Part shown: piece by piece, positions 10,972 to 22,026 of the stretch
Layout of the letters: each line of letters opens with the position of its first letter
How positions within the stretch are numbered: position 1 is the first letter of the stretch
From: Alectoria sarmentosa
Lineage: Eukaryota; Ascomycota; Lecanoromycetes; Lecanorales; Parmeliaceae
DNA length: 64,000 nt
Assembly: GCA_009733775.1 (NCBI GenBank)
Contig: WOGZ01000037.1
Span: 118,569 to 182,568 of the forward strand
Reading direction: 5' to 3'
Notes under the pieces: model-generated
Seen by the model: only the letters and a program-made list of their open reading frames with translations
What the model was told of the DNA's origin: nothing
The model's database searches: none
Made by a program: the position numbers and the translations under genes

Positions 10972-12861
10972 TCACCACGCCGAATACTTCGGCAGCTCCT
11001 CAGGTGGCAAATCGTACTCTGGCTTGAGTATCTCACTATATGCGGGTGGGTCGACGGGATAGACACTGTTCAATATATCTTCCACCACCATCCTCTCACA
11101 CACTCTTCCATGCACATCGAAGAAGCCAACATGCGGGTTGAACTTGGCAACACGCTCCAGTTCGATAGCATGCGAGTGATGGTGCGGACAATTCTCCATG
11201 CCCACCAGTACAATCGTCACGTACGCCCATGTTTCGCCCAGCAACTCGAGCTCGAATTCATCCATATCTGTAGCCTCGCCGTCGAGGAAGACCAGTAGTG
11301 ACAGCTTGGGCATCTCGGGTGTGGCTTGCCAGCCAAATACCGGACCCCACGTGCCGTGACCGTAGTTTTCGTGCTGGTGCTTGAAGTAGGTAGCCTTGAC
11401 TGTTTGCCAACCTTGCATGACTTGAGTTCCGCCACCGAGTTTGACCTGTCTCTTCCAATCCGGTGTAAACCGTTTCGCGGATATCTGCCCAACGTATCTG
11501 CCAAACGTTGAGAACGTTACGGTGTCGATGCCAAGCTGGTCAGGATGCTCCTTCTGTTGTCGAGGGATCATATGGTGTAGGACCCTATGAACGAGATGTT
11601 CGACAAGTCGTATGTTAGAGGGCTGGTCATGGAATCGTCGTATCCCGTCCGGCCCTACCATGCCTCCATGAGGATTCCATGTCATTGACCCGGAGACGTC
11701 AATCAGCAGCATGGTCTCAAGATGGTCCGTGCCGTGCAAGAGGCCTTCAGCGAGCACGTGCAATGCCGCCGTCCGTGCTTCATACACCGTGTTGGGTACC
11801 TGATCCGAGTAGCGATGCGATTTGATCTGTTTGTCACTCTGGAAAACGTCACCGGGGCTTTGGTATTCAGCTAGCCTCTGCGCATCGAGATGAACTTGTC
11901 TGGCATTCCTCTCGTTTCCTCGTCGGATAATGGTGTACATGTCTCTGTTGATATTGAGCGGCCTCATGATGGGATGCATGGATCCGTCAGGCATGACCCC
12001 ATTGTTGAGCAGGTAGTACAATCTTTTTTCTGCTGGAGTTTCCCAATTTGAAGGCTCCGGGTATAGATACGCCAGTTGTCTGTTTTGGACCCAGGAAGTA
12101 GGTATGGGTTCCATGTATCCCTTGTCCAGATATTTTTTGAATTGCCTCGGATGTTGTCCTCGGAGGTACTCCCAATGCTGTTCCATTCTCGTGGCCATCC
12201 AGTATCGTCTCACCATCTCTGATGTTGGAGAATCTGGAGGACCCCATCTTTGTCGCATCAAGCCATCAGCTTTTGTAACCTTCTGTTCTATTTTCTCCTC
12301 CTTGCTCTTGCCACCTCCCAATCCAAAGATAGACAACCTCCGAAAGCCGCCAGACGGAGTATCCGTTGGGGCGGGTGGTGGAGCTGGCATGGCTGCGCTT
12401 GTTGATGGGGTAGGTCCTGATTTTGGGGCAACTTCTTTTGCTGACGGGAACACTGCTTTTGGAAACATGGCTTTATTGTTGTAAGAAGGCGGCGATCCAG
12501 GAGGTGGCGCAAACTGTGAGCCTGGTGACTGTGATTCAAAGCAATCAGCGAAATGGGCCTCGCGAGCAGCGTCGTTGCCGTCAAAATTATCCGTCAAGTA
12601 TGATGTATGGCAGATGGGACATGATTCAGCTTCATCTTCGCTTTCTCGCGTCTGGAGATTCTGGAAGTTTTTGGAAGCGCGGAAGGGTGTCTTGGCCGTT
12701 TCGGAATTTGCTGTCAAGGCAGGATGTGTTGGCGGGACTGAGAGATGTGATTCGATACAGGTTTGGACATGTGATTCTTTTGCCCCTTCACTGCCATCTG
12801 TGATTTCCGAAAGTGTTGATTGGCAGACGGGACAATTGTCTTCTGGAGGAATGGGCGCCAT
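10972..12861 (-). CDS. vWA-domain protein with two N-terminal UBZ4-like zinc fingers
   Basis: Single-exon minus-strand gene, 629 aa, with a clear ATG at 12861. Two N-terminal modules have the spacing C-X2-C ... H-X3-C: the first uses C10, C13, H31 and C35, the second starts CPICHTSY and ends AHFADC. This is the pattern of the Rad18-type UBZ4 ubiquitin-binding finger; the assignment is by spacing only. A Pro-rich linker leads to a von Willebrand A domain with MIDAS motif D388-V-S-G-S, a later Thr in GGGTQVM and Asp in LDGEATDMDEF. No secretion signal, so probably intracellular. vWA domains with an intact MIDAS bind protein partners through a metal ion; linked to UBZ fingers this suggests a ubiquitin-related adaptor (inference). 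Confidence 0.85.
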   Translation of the reverse strand: MAPIPPEDNCPVCQSTLSEITDGSEGAKESHVQTCIESHLSVPPTHPALTANSETAKTPFRASKNFQNLQTRESEDEAESCPICHTSYLTDNFDGNDAAREAHFADCFESQSPGSQFAPPPGSPPSYNNKAMFPKAVFPSAKEVAPKSGPTPSTSAAMPAPPPAPTDTPSGGFRRLSIFGLGGGKSKEEKIEQKVTKADGLMRQRWGPPDSPTSEMVRRYWMATRMEQHWEYLRGQHPRQFKKYLDKGYMEPIPTSWVQNRQLAYLYPEPSNWETPAEKRLYYLLNNGVMPDGSMHPIMRPLNINRDMYTIIRRGNERNARQVHLDAQRLAEYQSPGDVFQSDKQIKSHRYSDQVPNTVYEARTAALHVLAEGLLHGTDHLETMLLIDVSGSMTWNPHGGMVGPDGIRRFHDQPSNIRLVEHLVHRVLHHMIPRQQKEHPDQLGIDTVTFSTFGRYVGQISAKRFTPDWKRQVKLGGGTQVMQGWQTVKATYFKHQHENYGHGTWGPVFGWQATPEMPKLSLLVFLDGEATDMDEFELELLGETWAYVTIVLVGMENCPHHHSHAIELERVAKFNPHVGFFDVHGRVCERMVVEDILNSVYPVDPPAYSEILKPEYDLPPEELPKYSAW

Positions 12862-13841
12862 CGCGTAGGCATTAGAATCTCAGTCGACGCTCAATTTGAA
12901 TTGGGTCAGTTTTAAGACAAGTAAGAAATCTGCATTTATTGATTTGCTGAGAGGGATATTTGTACGTCATATGGAGGCGTTTTGAATAAGTTATGCAAGG
13001 AGGGGTACATACGTACAGTACTCCGCCACCCGGAATACTCCGATGCAGGGTCCTGCATTAGCAAGCTCCCCGGATCTGCATAACCTAATCTTCATCTTTG
13101 GCATGGCCCTGCGTGTTTGACTATTTCAAGCTGTATGTCACAGATGGCCTGCTTGTTGACAGCAGTACACCTCATGCCTTTCGATCCTTGGCGACAACAC
13201 AACGGTTAGCAGGTTGGTCGTAGGATTTGGAACGTCTTTCTGACAGAAAATGTATCCCTTTTGCTGCCGCTATCAATTCCAACCTGACCAAACGGTTATC
13301 CCAGTCATGGCTGCGATACGATATGTAATCTATGTTGTAGACCTCGGTCGCGTTGAATGAGCTCAATAAGATTGTGGCATTCTACAGACGGTGGTTCGTA
13401 CTCTGTTGTTGTGAGCAGCTACGGGCGTGGTCGATGCGACTGGGAATGCTGCCGTCAGCGAGATGTAGCCAGGAAGTGGAGGCAACAGCGCATCGCAACG
13501 CAAGTTGATGAGAGTCTGCTACCAAAGGAGCTGAGTCGAGCTCTACGTGATTGAGATGGGCGGGAAGAAGAAACGGCGAGGGTAAGTCTACTACCCTTAG
13601 ACTGGTGTGGGCCTCGAGCTCGGAGTGATGGCTTGTTGGCTATGGGCCACAGGCTCCAGAAACAGGTACACAATGCTTACAGAGGAGAGGCGTTTGAATA
13701 CTCAGCAATGGAAATCCCACAGGTTGTCAAATTGTCATCACAAGGCTCCCGAGATTTCCAAGGACGGAGATTTAAGTCGTCAAACTTCTGTTGGCGATTT
13801 TCCGTAAGCATGCGCATCCCATTCTCATTCCTGACTGCGTA
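12862..13841. other. Intergenic
   Basis: No gene recognised. Scattered short frames on both strands without motifs. Confidence 0.5.
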
Positions 13842-15047
13842 CTAGTTGATCGCATACTGTCTTAGATACAAATAATCATCCATCGCACCCGTTACCAAAC
13901 CCTTCATTGCCTCCGCAACATCCAATCCAAACTCTTTTTGCCAACCCCTCGCTTCTTCATCAATATCGATCTCATCATCTCGTTTCCTGCTCCGATCCTC
14001 TCCATTCGATGTCTGTATGCTGGCGTTCATAGCTGATGTCATGGCATCCTGCTCCCCGATTTCTTCTCGTGGCATAGCAGCCCACAAATTCGGCACCCCT
14101 GATTCATCTAGTGAAAGAGCGCGGCAGACTTTTGCGATAGTGGAAGGCTCGTGGATTAGATTGTCGCCGTTGAGTACGATTGGCTTGATACCTGTTGCGA
14201 CGGTATACCAGTCGACTAGGAGCTTACACCAGTGGATGGAAGCGTTGAGGGAAAATTCTGAGCCGTGCACGTCGTGGGTGGGGCGGGCGCCGCGGTATAG
14301 AGATGGGAATGTGCGAGCTGGATGCCGGATTAGGCAAATTGGTGTCATGCTTTTCAGAAATGCGTCTGGCAGCACAGTGGGATTGGCATTGGGAGAACGA
14401 GATTCGATGGTATGAATCCCTAGTCCTTCTGTGATTGGATGAAATATTGGAAATGTAGCTGTGAAGAGGGGTGAATTGGAGGACTGCGGCGAGTTAGACG
14501 CGCGCAAAGGACATCGAAAATTTGTCGGCATGGTCTTGCTAGTCATGATGACTGGTGTGGGGATAGCTGTCAGAGAGAGGTCGTGTTCGATATTGGCGGA
14601 TGTGACATCTGGGCGGAAGATTACGTAGGCGTCCTCGATGAAGAGTGGTCTCCTGCCCTAGGAATAACCCGCTTGTGTCAGTCACGGGTCGGCACTGCAC
14701 CGGGGGCATCGAGGCGCTACTTCTTGTTCTGCTCGTGTCATCGACTTGTGCAGCCTATCAAAAGCCTTTTGGTACGTCTCCTCACGGCTCGCTTTCCTCC
14801 GAGATTCTGAATCACAGGCACCGCCACGGTCGCGGCGTTCGAGTTTCTCAGGGCCATAAGTGTATGCCATGTCGAAGGAGTCATCTGGTTGTATGGTGAG
14901 CTAAAAATGGCCATGCATTGGGTGTGCAGGGCATTTACCTAATACATCCAGTTGCGGGTGCTTCTCTAGCATTTTCTTCAGTAGGCTTGATGCTGACGGT
15001 GGATGGCCGAATATGAAGATCCGTGATTTGGGCTCTTTAACCTCCAT
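13842..15047 (-). CDS. Sulfotransferase-like P-loop protein (fungal family)
   Basis: Spliced gene, 362 aa. Exons 15047-14939, 14884-14721 and 14657-13842 join in phase. Exon 1 begins MEVKEPKSRIFIFGHPPSA, which matches the N-terminal P-loop-like motif of this family; the loop has PPSAS where active sulfotransferases usually have PRSGS-type residues. Exon 2 contains AYTYGPEKL and a helical TYQKAFDRLHKSM. Exon 3 begins GRRPLFIEDAYVIFRPDV and contains the PICLIRHPARTFPSLYR signature (the RHPxR core of PAPS-binding 3' phosphate sites in sulfotransferases). The family is common in ascomycetes, sometimes in secondary-metabolite clusters, but its substrates are mostly unknown. No cluster enzymes are next to it here. 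Confidence 0.8.
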
Positions 15048-15601
15048 GCTGAGATACTTGGAAGCTTCTCGCGAGAAAGGGCGGAGCTAATAGATGAGCG
15101 GGATAAAAGGTTTGTCAAGAGGGCGTTCCAAGCAAGCTGAAATTATCTGCTTGATGATATCTGCCGAGCAGTAGAGACGAAAAAGAGAAAGGAAGCGGAT
15201 AGAATGAAAACGCCATCGAGTAATATTCGAATGCTCCTGGTGACGTAGCGAATGCCGGAGATGCTCGCACGAGGTGCTCCGCTGTAGAAGCGAGGCTTCC
15301 GAAAGTCCACTGAAATGCGGTCTAGGTTAGTGTAGCCCTGAATAGGCAATCTAACGTAGGTATTTCTCATAGACTCCAAGGCTAGAATTGCAGAAGATTT
15401 GAATAGAGTAGAGTATCACCGGGTCAAATCGAGAGGGCCTCTTGATGAGGTATCGGACATTTCAATGCTATTGAAGTCCATAAAAAGAGCGAAACTTGAA
15501 GCCTTACTAATCCCTTGTTGTACGCTAATGATCTCAGCTCTTCGTCTCCTTTTCTTGCTTGGACAATTGCGTTTGATCGCATACCATGAACGTGACAATC
15601 C

Positions 15602-16997
15602 TCATACCCCGTTCCCCAACTCCAGCGCAAAGGCTGGCTCGATCCACAACGAAACACTCGTCTCGTTCGACGGCTGAGATCCCCCCCATATTGCAATGCA
15701 TGGCTCCATCCACAGTGACAGACTCGTATCGTTCGACATCTGGAGGGTGTCTAGCCCCTGCAGTGGCAGGTAATGCCTTAGCATGACCTTGCGCAACCCC
15801 AGCAGAAATACAACCTGGCCGACAGCAATGAGAACATGGAATATCTGATGGCTTGCACCCTGTAGATTCCAGGATGTCCAGGTCAGCTTGCCATTCTCTA
15901 CCCAGGAAACAGTGCGAAGGTAGGGAATCCACATACCCAAATGTCGAAAGTTCCTGGCCTCCACTTCTCCGGAATATGTGTCAGATAGAAGAAGATAGCT
16001 AGAAGATACAATAGAATCGCGACCGCTGTGTGCGTAAGCGCAAACCCTTCCAGACCCTGGGCGCCTTGGGCGAATGCTATATGCCCAATGGGTAGGAGAC
16101 CGTTACTGGCTAACGCAGCAAACATTATCACTCTGTCGTTTCACTATATGTCAGCGCTATCGCAGGCTTAGCCAAGACTGTGGATGGAACAAGGCGCACC
16201 TTCTTATAGCGGCTCCTGGTCCATCGACATCATCGCGTAACAGACTGCAAAATGCGAAAACGGAGCACGCGACGATGAGCGTAAAGTACAAGTTCTGCAG
16301 GGTTAGACTGCCATATAAACCGAAGTAGGTGGACGATATGTTGGTTCCGATGCTGCTGAGCACGATGCCGAAGTAATCGAGTTTGAGGAAGTTGCGGGAA
16401 ATATTCTCCGAGTGCGTGTTGGTCCCATGATAGACTGCAGAGAGAAAGAGGCAGCTAGCAGTGGCAGCAATATAGACCTGGAAGAAGGCGTTGTCTGTAG
16501 TTGAGACCTTAATACCACTGTGGAAGGACCAAAAGTCAAGCCCAAGTAGCAGTGCCAAGTAGCCCAATGCAGGCAACAGGTGGGACCAGGTATTGACAAG
16601 CTCGTTGTGCTGATAGAACAGCGACCAGAAGCACTTTTTGAAGCTGTATAGTACGGGTCGGTAACCATGTTGAATGTACGGGTCAATTTTCATCCTGGCA
16701 AATTCGGAGTCAGTATTCCCAATAGTGGATGAAGGTCTGATGGTTAGACATGTCTCGGGAGCCAAGTGGGTATCTTGCTTTAGCAAAATGTCTCGCGACT
16801 TACAAAGTAGTCTCAAACAGAAAGAGATAACCGGTAAAAGTGACTTACCATTCAGGAAGTTGCTCGTAATGCAAGATGTGCTGAACAGCATTTGAGGATT
16901 TGGTAATAACTTCATGGCCGGCTTCCGAAATTACGTGGGCAGAAGCTTGGACTCTATTCGTAACTGTGGTTGATAACGCTCTGACATGCCCGGTCAT
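15602..16997 (-). CDS. PAQR/AdipoR-family seven-helix membrane protein (Izh-like)
   Basis: Spliced gene, 365 aa. Exons 16997-16849, 16694-16200, 16132-15937 and 15859-15602, all in phase. The N-terminal cytosolic segment ends HILHYEQLPEW, then GYRPVLYSFKKCFWSLFYQH and NTWSHLLPA, the classic entry to the PAQR core. Zinc-site residues are visible in SAVYHGTNTHS (first His), in the conserved Asp of LDYFGIVLSSIG, and in GASHQIFHV (two His). Yeast relatives (Izh1-4) act in sterol and zinc homeostasis; PAQR proteins are thought to be ceramidase-like hydrolases. The C-terminal tail after the last helix is unusual: it holds an imperfect duplication (SNDTSLSLWMEP, then SNETSVSLWIEP). Confidence 0.88.
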
Positions 16998-17838
16998 ATT
17001 GATGATGCCTGCTCTCCAGTAGAGCTGAACCGTCTTGAAGGTTGGATTATGATCTGATGTCGGATGGTGTGATCCCCATTTCTGCAGCTGAGCGGGTATT
17101 CGGCCATATCCAATGCGTAGAATATCTTAATGAGTTCAACGCGTCGTTGCGTTGATCTCCCATAGACTTCCTAGCACAGCCTCAATTGTTCCCACTCAAC
17201 CCCTCTGCTTCTTCCAAGCGTCCTTCCATTATCTTCTCTCACCTCGCCTTTTCTTGTGAAGTATGGTGGTCTTACATCACATGCTATCGATAAAATTCAG
17301 GAGCACCAAACAATATGTCCAAGCCGCACACACACAGTGAGACCAGTGGCCAGCGTCTCAGAGAGAAGAAAGGTCAGAATTTGACAAGCAACCAAGAGGT
17401 GTCTTCAAATGCAAGAGAGGATTTATGTCTTTGAGGAGTGAAGGAGCAAATGGGAAACCCTGAAGCTCTGGTCATTGACAGGGGTGTGGTACATCTAGAA
17501 TCATGGCACAATGCTTTGGGGCGTATGAGTGAACAAAGGCTTTGCTTCCTCATAGTTCATCCTATGATACACCATGCGAGCACTTGCCTATAGCTATGGG
17601 TTTTGGAAAACAAAGCGGCAGTCTCCATAGCCGCCAGCTCTCCGTTTTAGCCATTCGTTGTACATTTTAGCGGGGGCCAATCAATAACTTGGCTCTTAAT
17701 ATCAAGGGGTACTGCGTAACGGTCTTTTAAAGTAGGGAATGCATCTACCTCTACACGTGAAGATAATTTGGAGATAATTCTCTCTACAATCGTCACTGTG
17801 GTGACTGGCTTTGCGCGCGAGCGCGCCGGGCTGAGTAG

Positions 17839-17874
17839 CCAATGGCGGCCGAACTTCGGGTTTGGCTATTTATA
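17839..17874 (+). promoter_or_regulatory. Possible CCAAT box plus TATA box
   Basis: CCAAT at 17839-17843 and TATTTATA at 17867-17874 are suitably spaced for a plus-strand promoter, just downstream of a GCGCGC-GA-GCGCGC palindrome. The transcript it would drive is unclear; the first downstream ATG (17892) opens a 47-codon frame. Confidence 0.25.
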
Positions 17875-17891
17875 GTCTGGCAAGATTATTG

Positions 17892-18035
17892 ATGGCTGTC
17901 CTTTCCTTGCCTCCTCTCCTGTTCTACGTACGTACACCGAGACCACCCTACGGCAATATCTCTTTGGACTTGAGAATAAGTTCCTTGAAGACGCAGCATC
18001 ATGTGTTTTGGATTGATGACGACTCAAAGGTTTAG
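17892..18035 (+). CDS. Possible 47-aa small ORF
   Basis: Frame beginning MAVLSLPPLLFYV directly downstream of the CCAAT/TATA pair. The N-terminus is hydrophobic. There is no family assignment, and it could be chance or an upstream ORF of a longer transcript. Confidence 0.15.
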   Translation: MAVLSLPPLLFYVRTPRPPYGNISLDLRISSLKTQHHVFWIDDDSKV

Positions 18036-18241
18036 GGAAACTATTTTATTCCGCGCCCTGAAGTCTACGTTGCAAATACCTCAAAAATGCCTCAATCACC
18101 CTCCCAAACTCTCTTAATAGCCTTGATATATCCTCCATCCATCATCAAATGTGCATAATGTCCACTTCCTTCAACACAATATTTGTCACCCTTCAACTCT
18201 TCATCCTTGTCTCATCCGCGTGCTCCTCAACGTCTTTCTAC

Positions 18242-18568
18242 TCAAACATATGTCATCTTTTGAAAATAGGTGATGTACCCCACGGCCTGGACAATGTTTT
18301 CCAGTGGTTTCCTCCGCCAACAAGTCACTGGGTTCTCATTTCCACATGCTATATACACGGTCAGGAAGGTCAAGAAACAGTGGACTGCCAATGCGCCTAG
18401 CGAGCGCCAGGATGTGTTATCAGGAAAGGAGAGCACCACCGCATCGTAAAGTATAATGGGCTGTCCAGACATTGGCTTGGGAGGCGCATAGAGGAATGTT
18501 TGGGGCCCTATGAAGATAGAATCTGCCAAAGAAGATGCTATTGTCGATGAGTCATTGGTTTGTGTCAC
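18242..18568 (-). CDS. Possible exon encoding a one-helix membrane peptide
   Basis: An open minus-strand stretch of up to 108 codons without an ATG at its 5' end. A CAG acceptor-like site lies just upstream, so it could be the last exon of a spliced gene. It contains one hydrophobic helix (LGALAVHCFLTFLTVYIACG) followed by basic residues. No family recognised; may be spurious. Confidence 0.2.
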   Translation of the reverse strand: MTQTNDSSTIASSLADSIFIGPQTFLYAPPKPMSGQPIILYDAVVLSFPDNTSWRSLGALAVHCFLTFLTVYIACGNENPVTCWRRKPLENIVQAVGYITYFQKMTYV

Positions 18569-19695
18569 TGGAGGTAGATCAGACTAGGCTCTGTTGTACT
18601 TCGAGCAGGACAGAATAATGATGTGATGGTCTCATCAAAATTTTGACAGAAGGGCGGATCCTGATTGGCCATTAGGCTGCAACGAATTTTCAAACCACGG
18701 CTGCTATTTTGATTGACGCGTCAGAAAGCTTGAGAGAAGAGCAGAGGGTTGCAATTTCCCATTACAGTTTCATGACAGTCAATATATTTCTTATGATCAT
18801 CTTCTTTGAGATTTCTTATATTGGAAAGGAGCAAGTGCACTGCCTTGCGTGCCGGGTTCAAGTGAATGTCGTTCTTACACTCGCGAGCCTCAAATCACCC
18901 GCTAGTGCTATAATGGATTCAGCACTGGACGGAACTAAATACCTCTTGCGGTTGCCTGAGGATGAATCGGGTCTAAAGTTGCTCCTATGAATTTTTGTCT
19001 TATTCATCTCGTTGTCTAATTGTGACTGTTTGCGATGACGGATCAAATGTTTTCTATACAGAATGCCTCCGCAAGATCAGTGCTTGCTCACTGATCTTAC
19101 GGACTCAGATAACACAAAGCGAAATTAGTGGAGCTCACAATTCCACCGAGCGAGATCAAACAGGAAACAGAGTTTGCTCAGCAAGTAACGGCCGTACATT
19201 GCTGAGTTAGGAGCAAACGCAAATGCTGAGGATCATTTCTTTGCGTCAGATGACAGTCAGGGCTCTTCCTTGTTTTCAAAGTCAAACACAAGGCAAGATA
19301 AATAGTGATTCCTGTCAGCCATGGAGGCGTAAAGTGAATGAGCGCTACTAGGTACGGCAAGACTTTAACCATTCCAAGGCGACCACTCGGCACAATTCGA
19401 CGTAAGGTCACATGTTCGTTCGAGTATGTGAAACTGGAGGTATTGGTGTTGCATAGAAATGCGGCCAAAGGAGCTAGCTCCCAGTGTGCGATCATCTTAC
19501 TGGCTATAAATATACGAAGTAGCGTGTGATGGTGGAAGATTGCATCTTAATGGCTAGAAAGGAGAGTGTTAAGCCTGCTTATCACTTGTGTCTTCCTAAA
19601 GGTTCGTCAGCGTTCCTGTGTTAGCTTTGAGGATACATATACTCCACTTTTTTTGTCTCTACGACTGCTCGTTTCCTACACACCACCATTGGGAA

Positions 19696-20584
19696 ATGCC
19701 ATCCAAAAGAGAGAGCCTCATTGGGGCTGCATCGAAAGGACAACTCGAAGTATTCAAGAGTCTTTTGCAGCCAGCCCAATCAAGCTCGCTTCAGGTAGCC
19801 AACATCACCCTCGAAAAGCTGGCTGCCATAGCTGCTAGTCAATACCACGCCAGACTCCTCAAATTCTGCGTCGGCTTAGGTGCCAGCGTCAACAATGATG
19901 CAGTCCGGTCGGGTGCTCTCAAGTCCAGCTCCCTCAACGTCTACAAAGCCATAGTCCCTGCCGGCTTCGACCTAAATTACGAACATGACGGGACTATTGG
20001 GGGTCCACTCATCTGGGCGACCTTCAGGAACGACATCCGCTTAGCAGCGTATCTCCTAGAACACGGTGCAGATGTGAACCGAGATCTGCAAAGCCGTATC
20101 TACAGGCCACTAGCAAAGGCAGCTCAGAGGAACAGTGTTGAGCTGATCAAGCTGTTCATCAAGCATGGCGCGGGGATCGACCATAGCGGTGCCCTGATTG
20201 TAAGTCTAATTTTTGGAGCAGATTTCCCCAATCTAAACTGTCTTATCAACCGAGTTTTCAATCTCGAAGAAATCATACTGACTTCAAAATATGCAGGTGG
20301 CTGCGGAGCATGGGAATCTCGAGGCCGTTCAGTGCTTGGTCTCGTACGGTGCCAAGATCGACTTGATACGCATGGGCGATACCAAGTTGTACATAAGTAC
20401 CAATGAGGAGGAGTCTGCCCTTCATAAGGCGGTCAAGGGTGGGCATGAGGATGTGGTTGCCTTCTTGGTGGAGATCGGGGCTCAACTGGATTTGAGGAAT
20501 CATGAAGGCAAGGACGCTTTGATGATGGCAGTGGAGATGAACAATGCGGAGGTCTTTCAACTCATCTACGACGCTCGGAAATGA
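19696..20584 (+). CDS. Ankyrin-repeat protein
   Basis: Two exons, 19696-20199 and 20297-20584, with a 97-nt intron (GTAAGT donor, TGCAG acceptor) in phase; 263 aa from MPSKRESLIGAASKGQLEVF. Ankyrin-type units are visible, for example GPLIWATFRNDIRLAAYLLE followed by HGADVNRD, then AAEHGNLEAVQCLVSYGAKI and ALHKAVKGGHEDVVAFLVEI with GAQLDLRN. There is no other domain. Ankyrin proteins mediate protein-protein contacts; the partner is unknown. Small stand-alone ankyrin proteins like this are numerous and variable in filamentous fungi. Confidence 0.85.
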
Positions 20585-21055
20585 ATAGGACAGTTGTTGT
20601 TGAGCTTATCCGTAGAGTCTGGAGATGTGTTTACGTAACTTTACAGCGCAGGTAGTTCACAAATCACAAAAAGCTATAAAGATTCATAACGACTAAGCCA
20701 TAATTTCATGCACTTGATGATGATGCCCAGCTATGACATTCTAAACTTGAAGAATAAAGGCTCAAGCGCTTTCATATAGGAATGCATCGGTAAAAAGAAC
20801 TGAACACAGGCAGTGATTGCCGGGGATGGCGTTCACAACAGATCTCATAGGGCTGGGTTATGCAGAATGCTTGAAATGGCGTCTCCGTGTTCTTGTGTTC
20901 CGTGTTCTTGTCATAGATTTCTCACCAAGACAAATATACATTAATTCATGATGTCTTGTGCCTAAGACTTGCAATTATGACACATCCTTTCCCATCCACG
21001 CCCTGACCCTTCAGCCCCAGATCTATTCACAGAAGTACCCTCTTTATTGACCACC
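20585..21055. other. Intergenic
   Basis: 3' side of the ankyrin gene and promoter of the Dsc2-like gene. No gene or distinctive repeat seen. Confidence 0.5.
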
Positions 21056-22026
21056 ATGCTGGCCTCCGGCTTCACCGCAGCTCCTGTCTCTCAATTTCTC
21101 TTCTTTGGTGTAATCGCTTCCTCTATCCTTGTCAGTATCACGGACACCAAGTATCTCTTTTATATTCAGGTTGTGCCGCACTTATGGCAGTACAAGCAGG
21201 CATGGAGGTTGCTGATCTGGCAGGTATGTGTCGCTCCTTTTGAGCCTCACGGAGAATGGCTTTCTATGGAAAACAGCTGAGAAGCGTCTATCAAGACTGA
21301 TCTTTGTCAACGCACAGAGCTGCTACAACAATTCTACCGAGCTTCTCTTCGCCGCAATGTCACTCTACCATCTTCGAATCATTGAACGTCTTTGGGGTCC
21401 ACGCAAGTTCGCTGTACGTCTTTCACATCTCAACCTTTCACTCAAGCCCCTCGCTAACATCAACCTAGTCTTTCCTGTTCAGCGTCCTCCCACCAACCCT
21501 ACTCCTCCCTCCAATCGTCACAACCATGCTCCGCCCCCTCACCTTCGGCGCCGTAAACCACCTCCCGGCAGGTCCCACGCCGCTCATATTCGCCCTTCTC
21601 GCTCAATACCACGCTGCAATACCTACAGTCTACAAGTACCGCATTGTCACCTCCAAGTCCCCTTCTACGTCCTCCAGTGCAAGCGAAGACCATGGACCAG
21701 TCCTCAGCGATAAATTCCTTGTCTATTTGCTCGCTAGCCAGCTTGCCCTATCTTCGTTCCCAGGATCTGCGATAGCGGCGAGCGTGGGGTGGATGGTTGG
21801 AGTGGCATGGAGGGGCGAATGGGGACCTGGCGCTTGGGGTAGGTGGAGGGTACCGGGGTGGGTGGTTGGTGAGAAGAAAGCAAATACTGGCCAAGGGTTC
21901 GAGAGATTGAGGAGAAGGATGGAAGGGGAGGGAAGCGGCACTGGCGCTGATGACAGAAGGGAGGGCGAGGCAAGAAGGAGAACATTTGGAAGAGGAATAT
22001 TGGACCAATTTAGAGGCGCGTTCTGA
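21056..22026 (+). CDS. Rhomboid-fold ER/Golgi membrane protein, Dsc2-like
   Basis: Three exons: 21056-21223, 21318-21413 and 21469-22026, all phase 0; 273 aa. It starts MLASGFTAAPVSQFLFFGVI. The family blocks are YKQAWRLLIWQ, SCYNNSTELLFAAMSLYHLR and IIERLWGPRKFA, followed by the Pro-rich helix SVLPPTLLLPPIV and NHLPAGPTPLIFALLAQYHA. The C-terminus is hydrophilic and ends GILDQFRGAF. No rhomboid catalytic Ser/His pair is evident, so it is a pseudoprotease. This layout matches fungal Dsc2, a subunit of the Golgi/ER DSC E3 ligase needed for SREBP cleavage and membrane-protein quality control. A UBA fold at the C-terminus is expected in Dsc2 but cannot be confirmed by eye. Confidence 0.75.

Larger units (their letters stand above)
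16998..19695. other. Long intergenic stretch, no confident gene
   Basis: About 2.7 kb with only weak frames. It contains a CCAAT + TATA pair (17839-17874) followed by a 47-codon frame, a possible minus-strand exon at 18242-18568, a GCGCGC palindrome (17813-17826) and a 10-bp hairpin (19073-19098). Confidence 0.5.
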
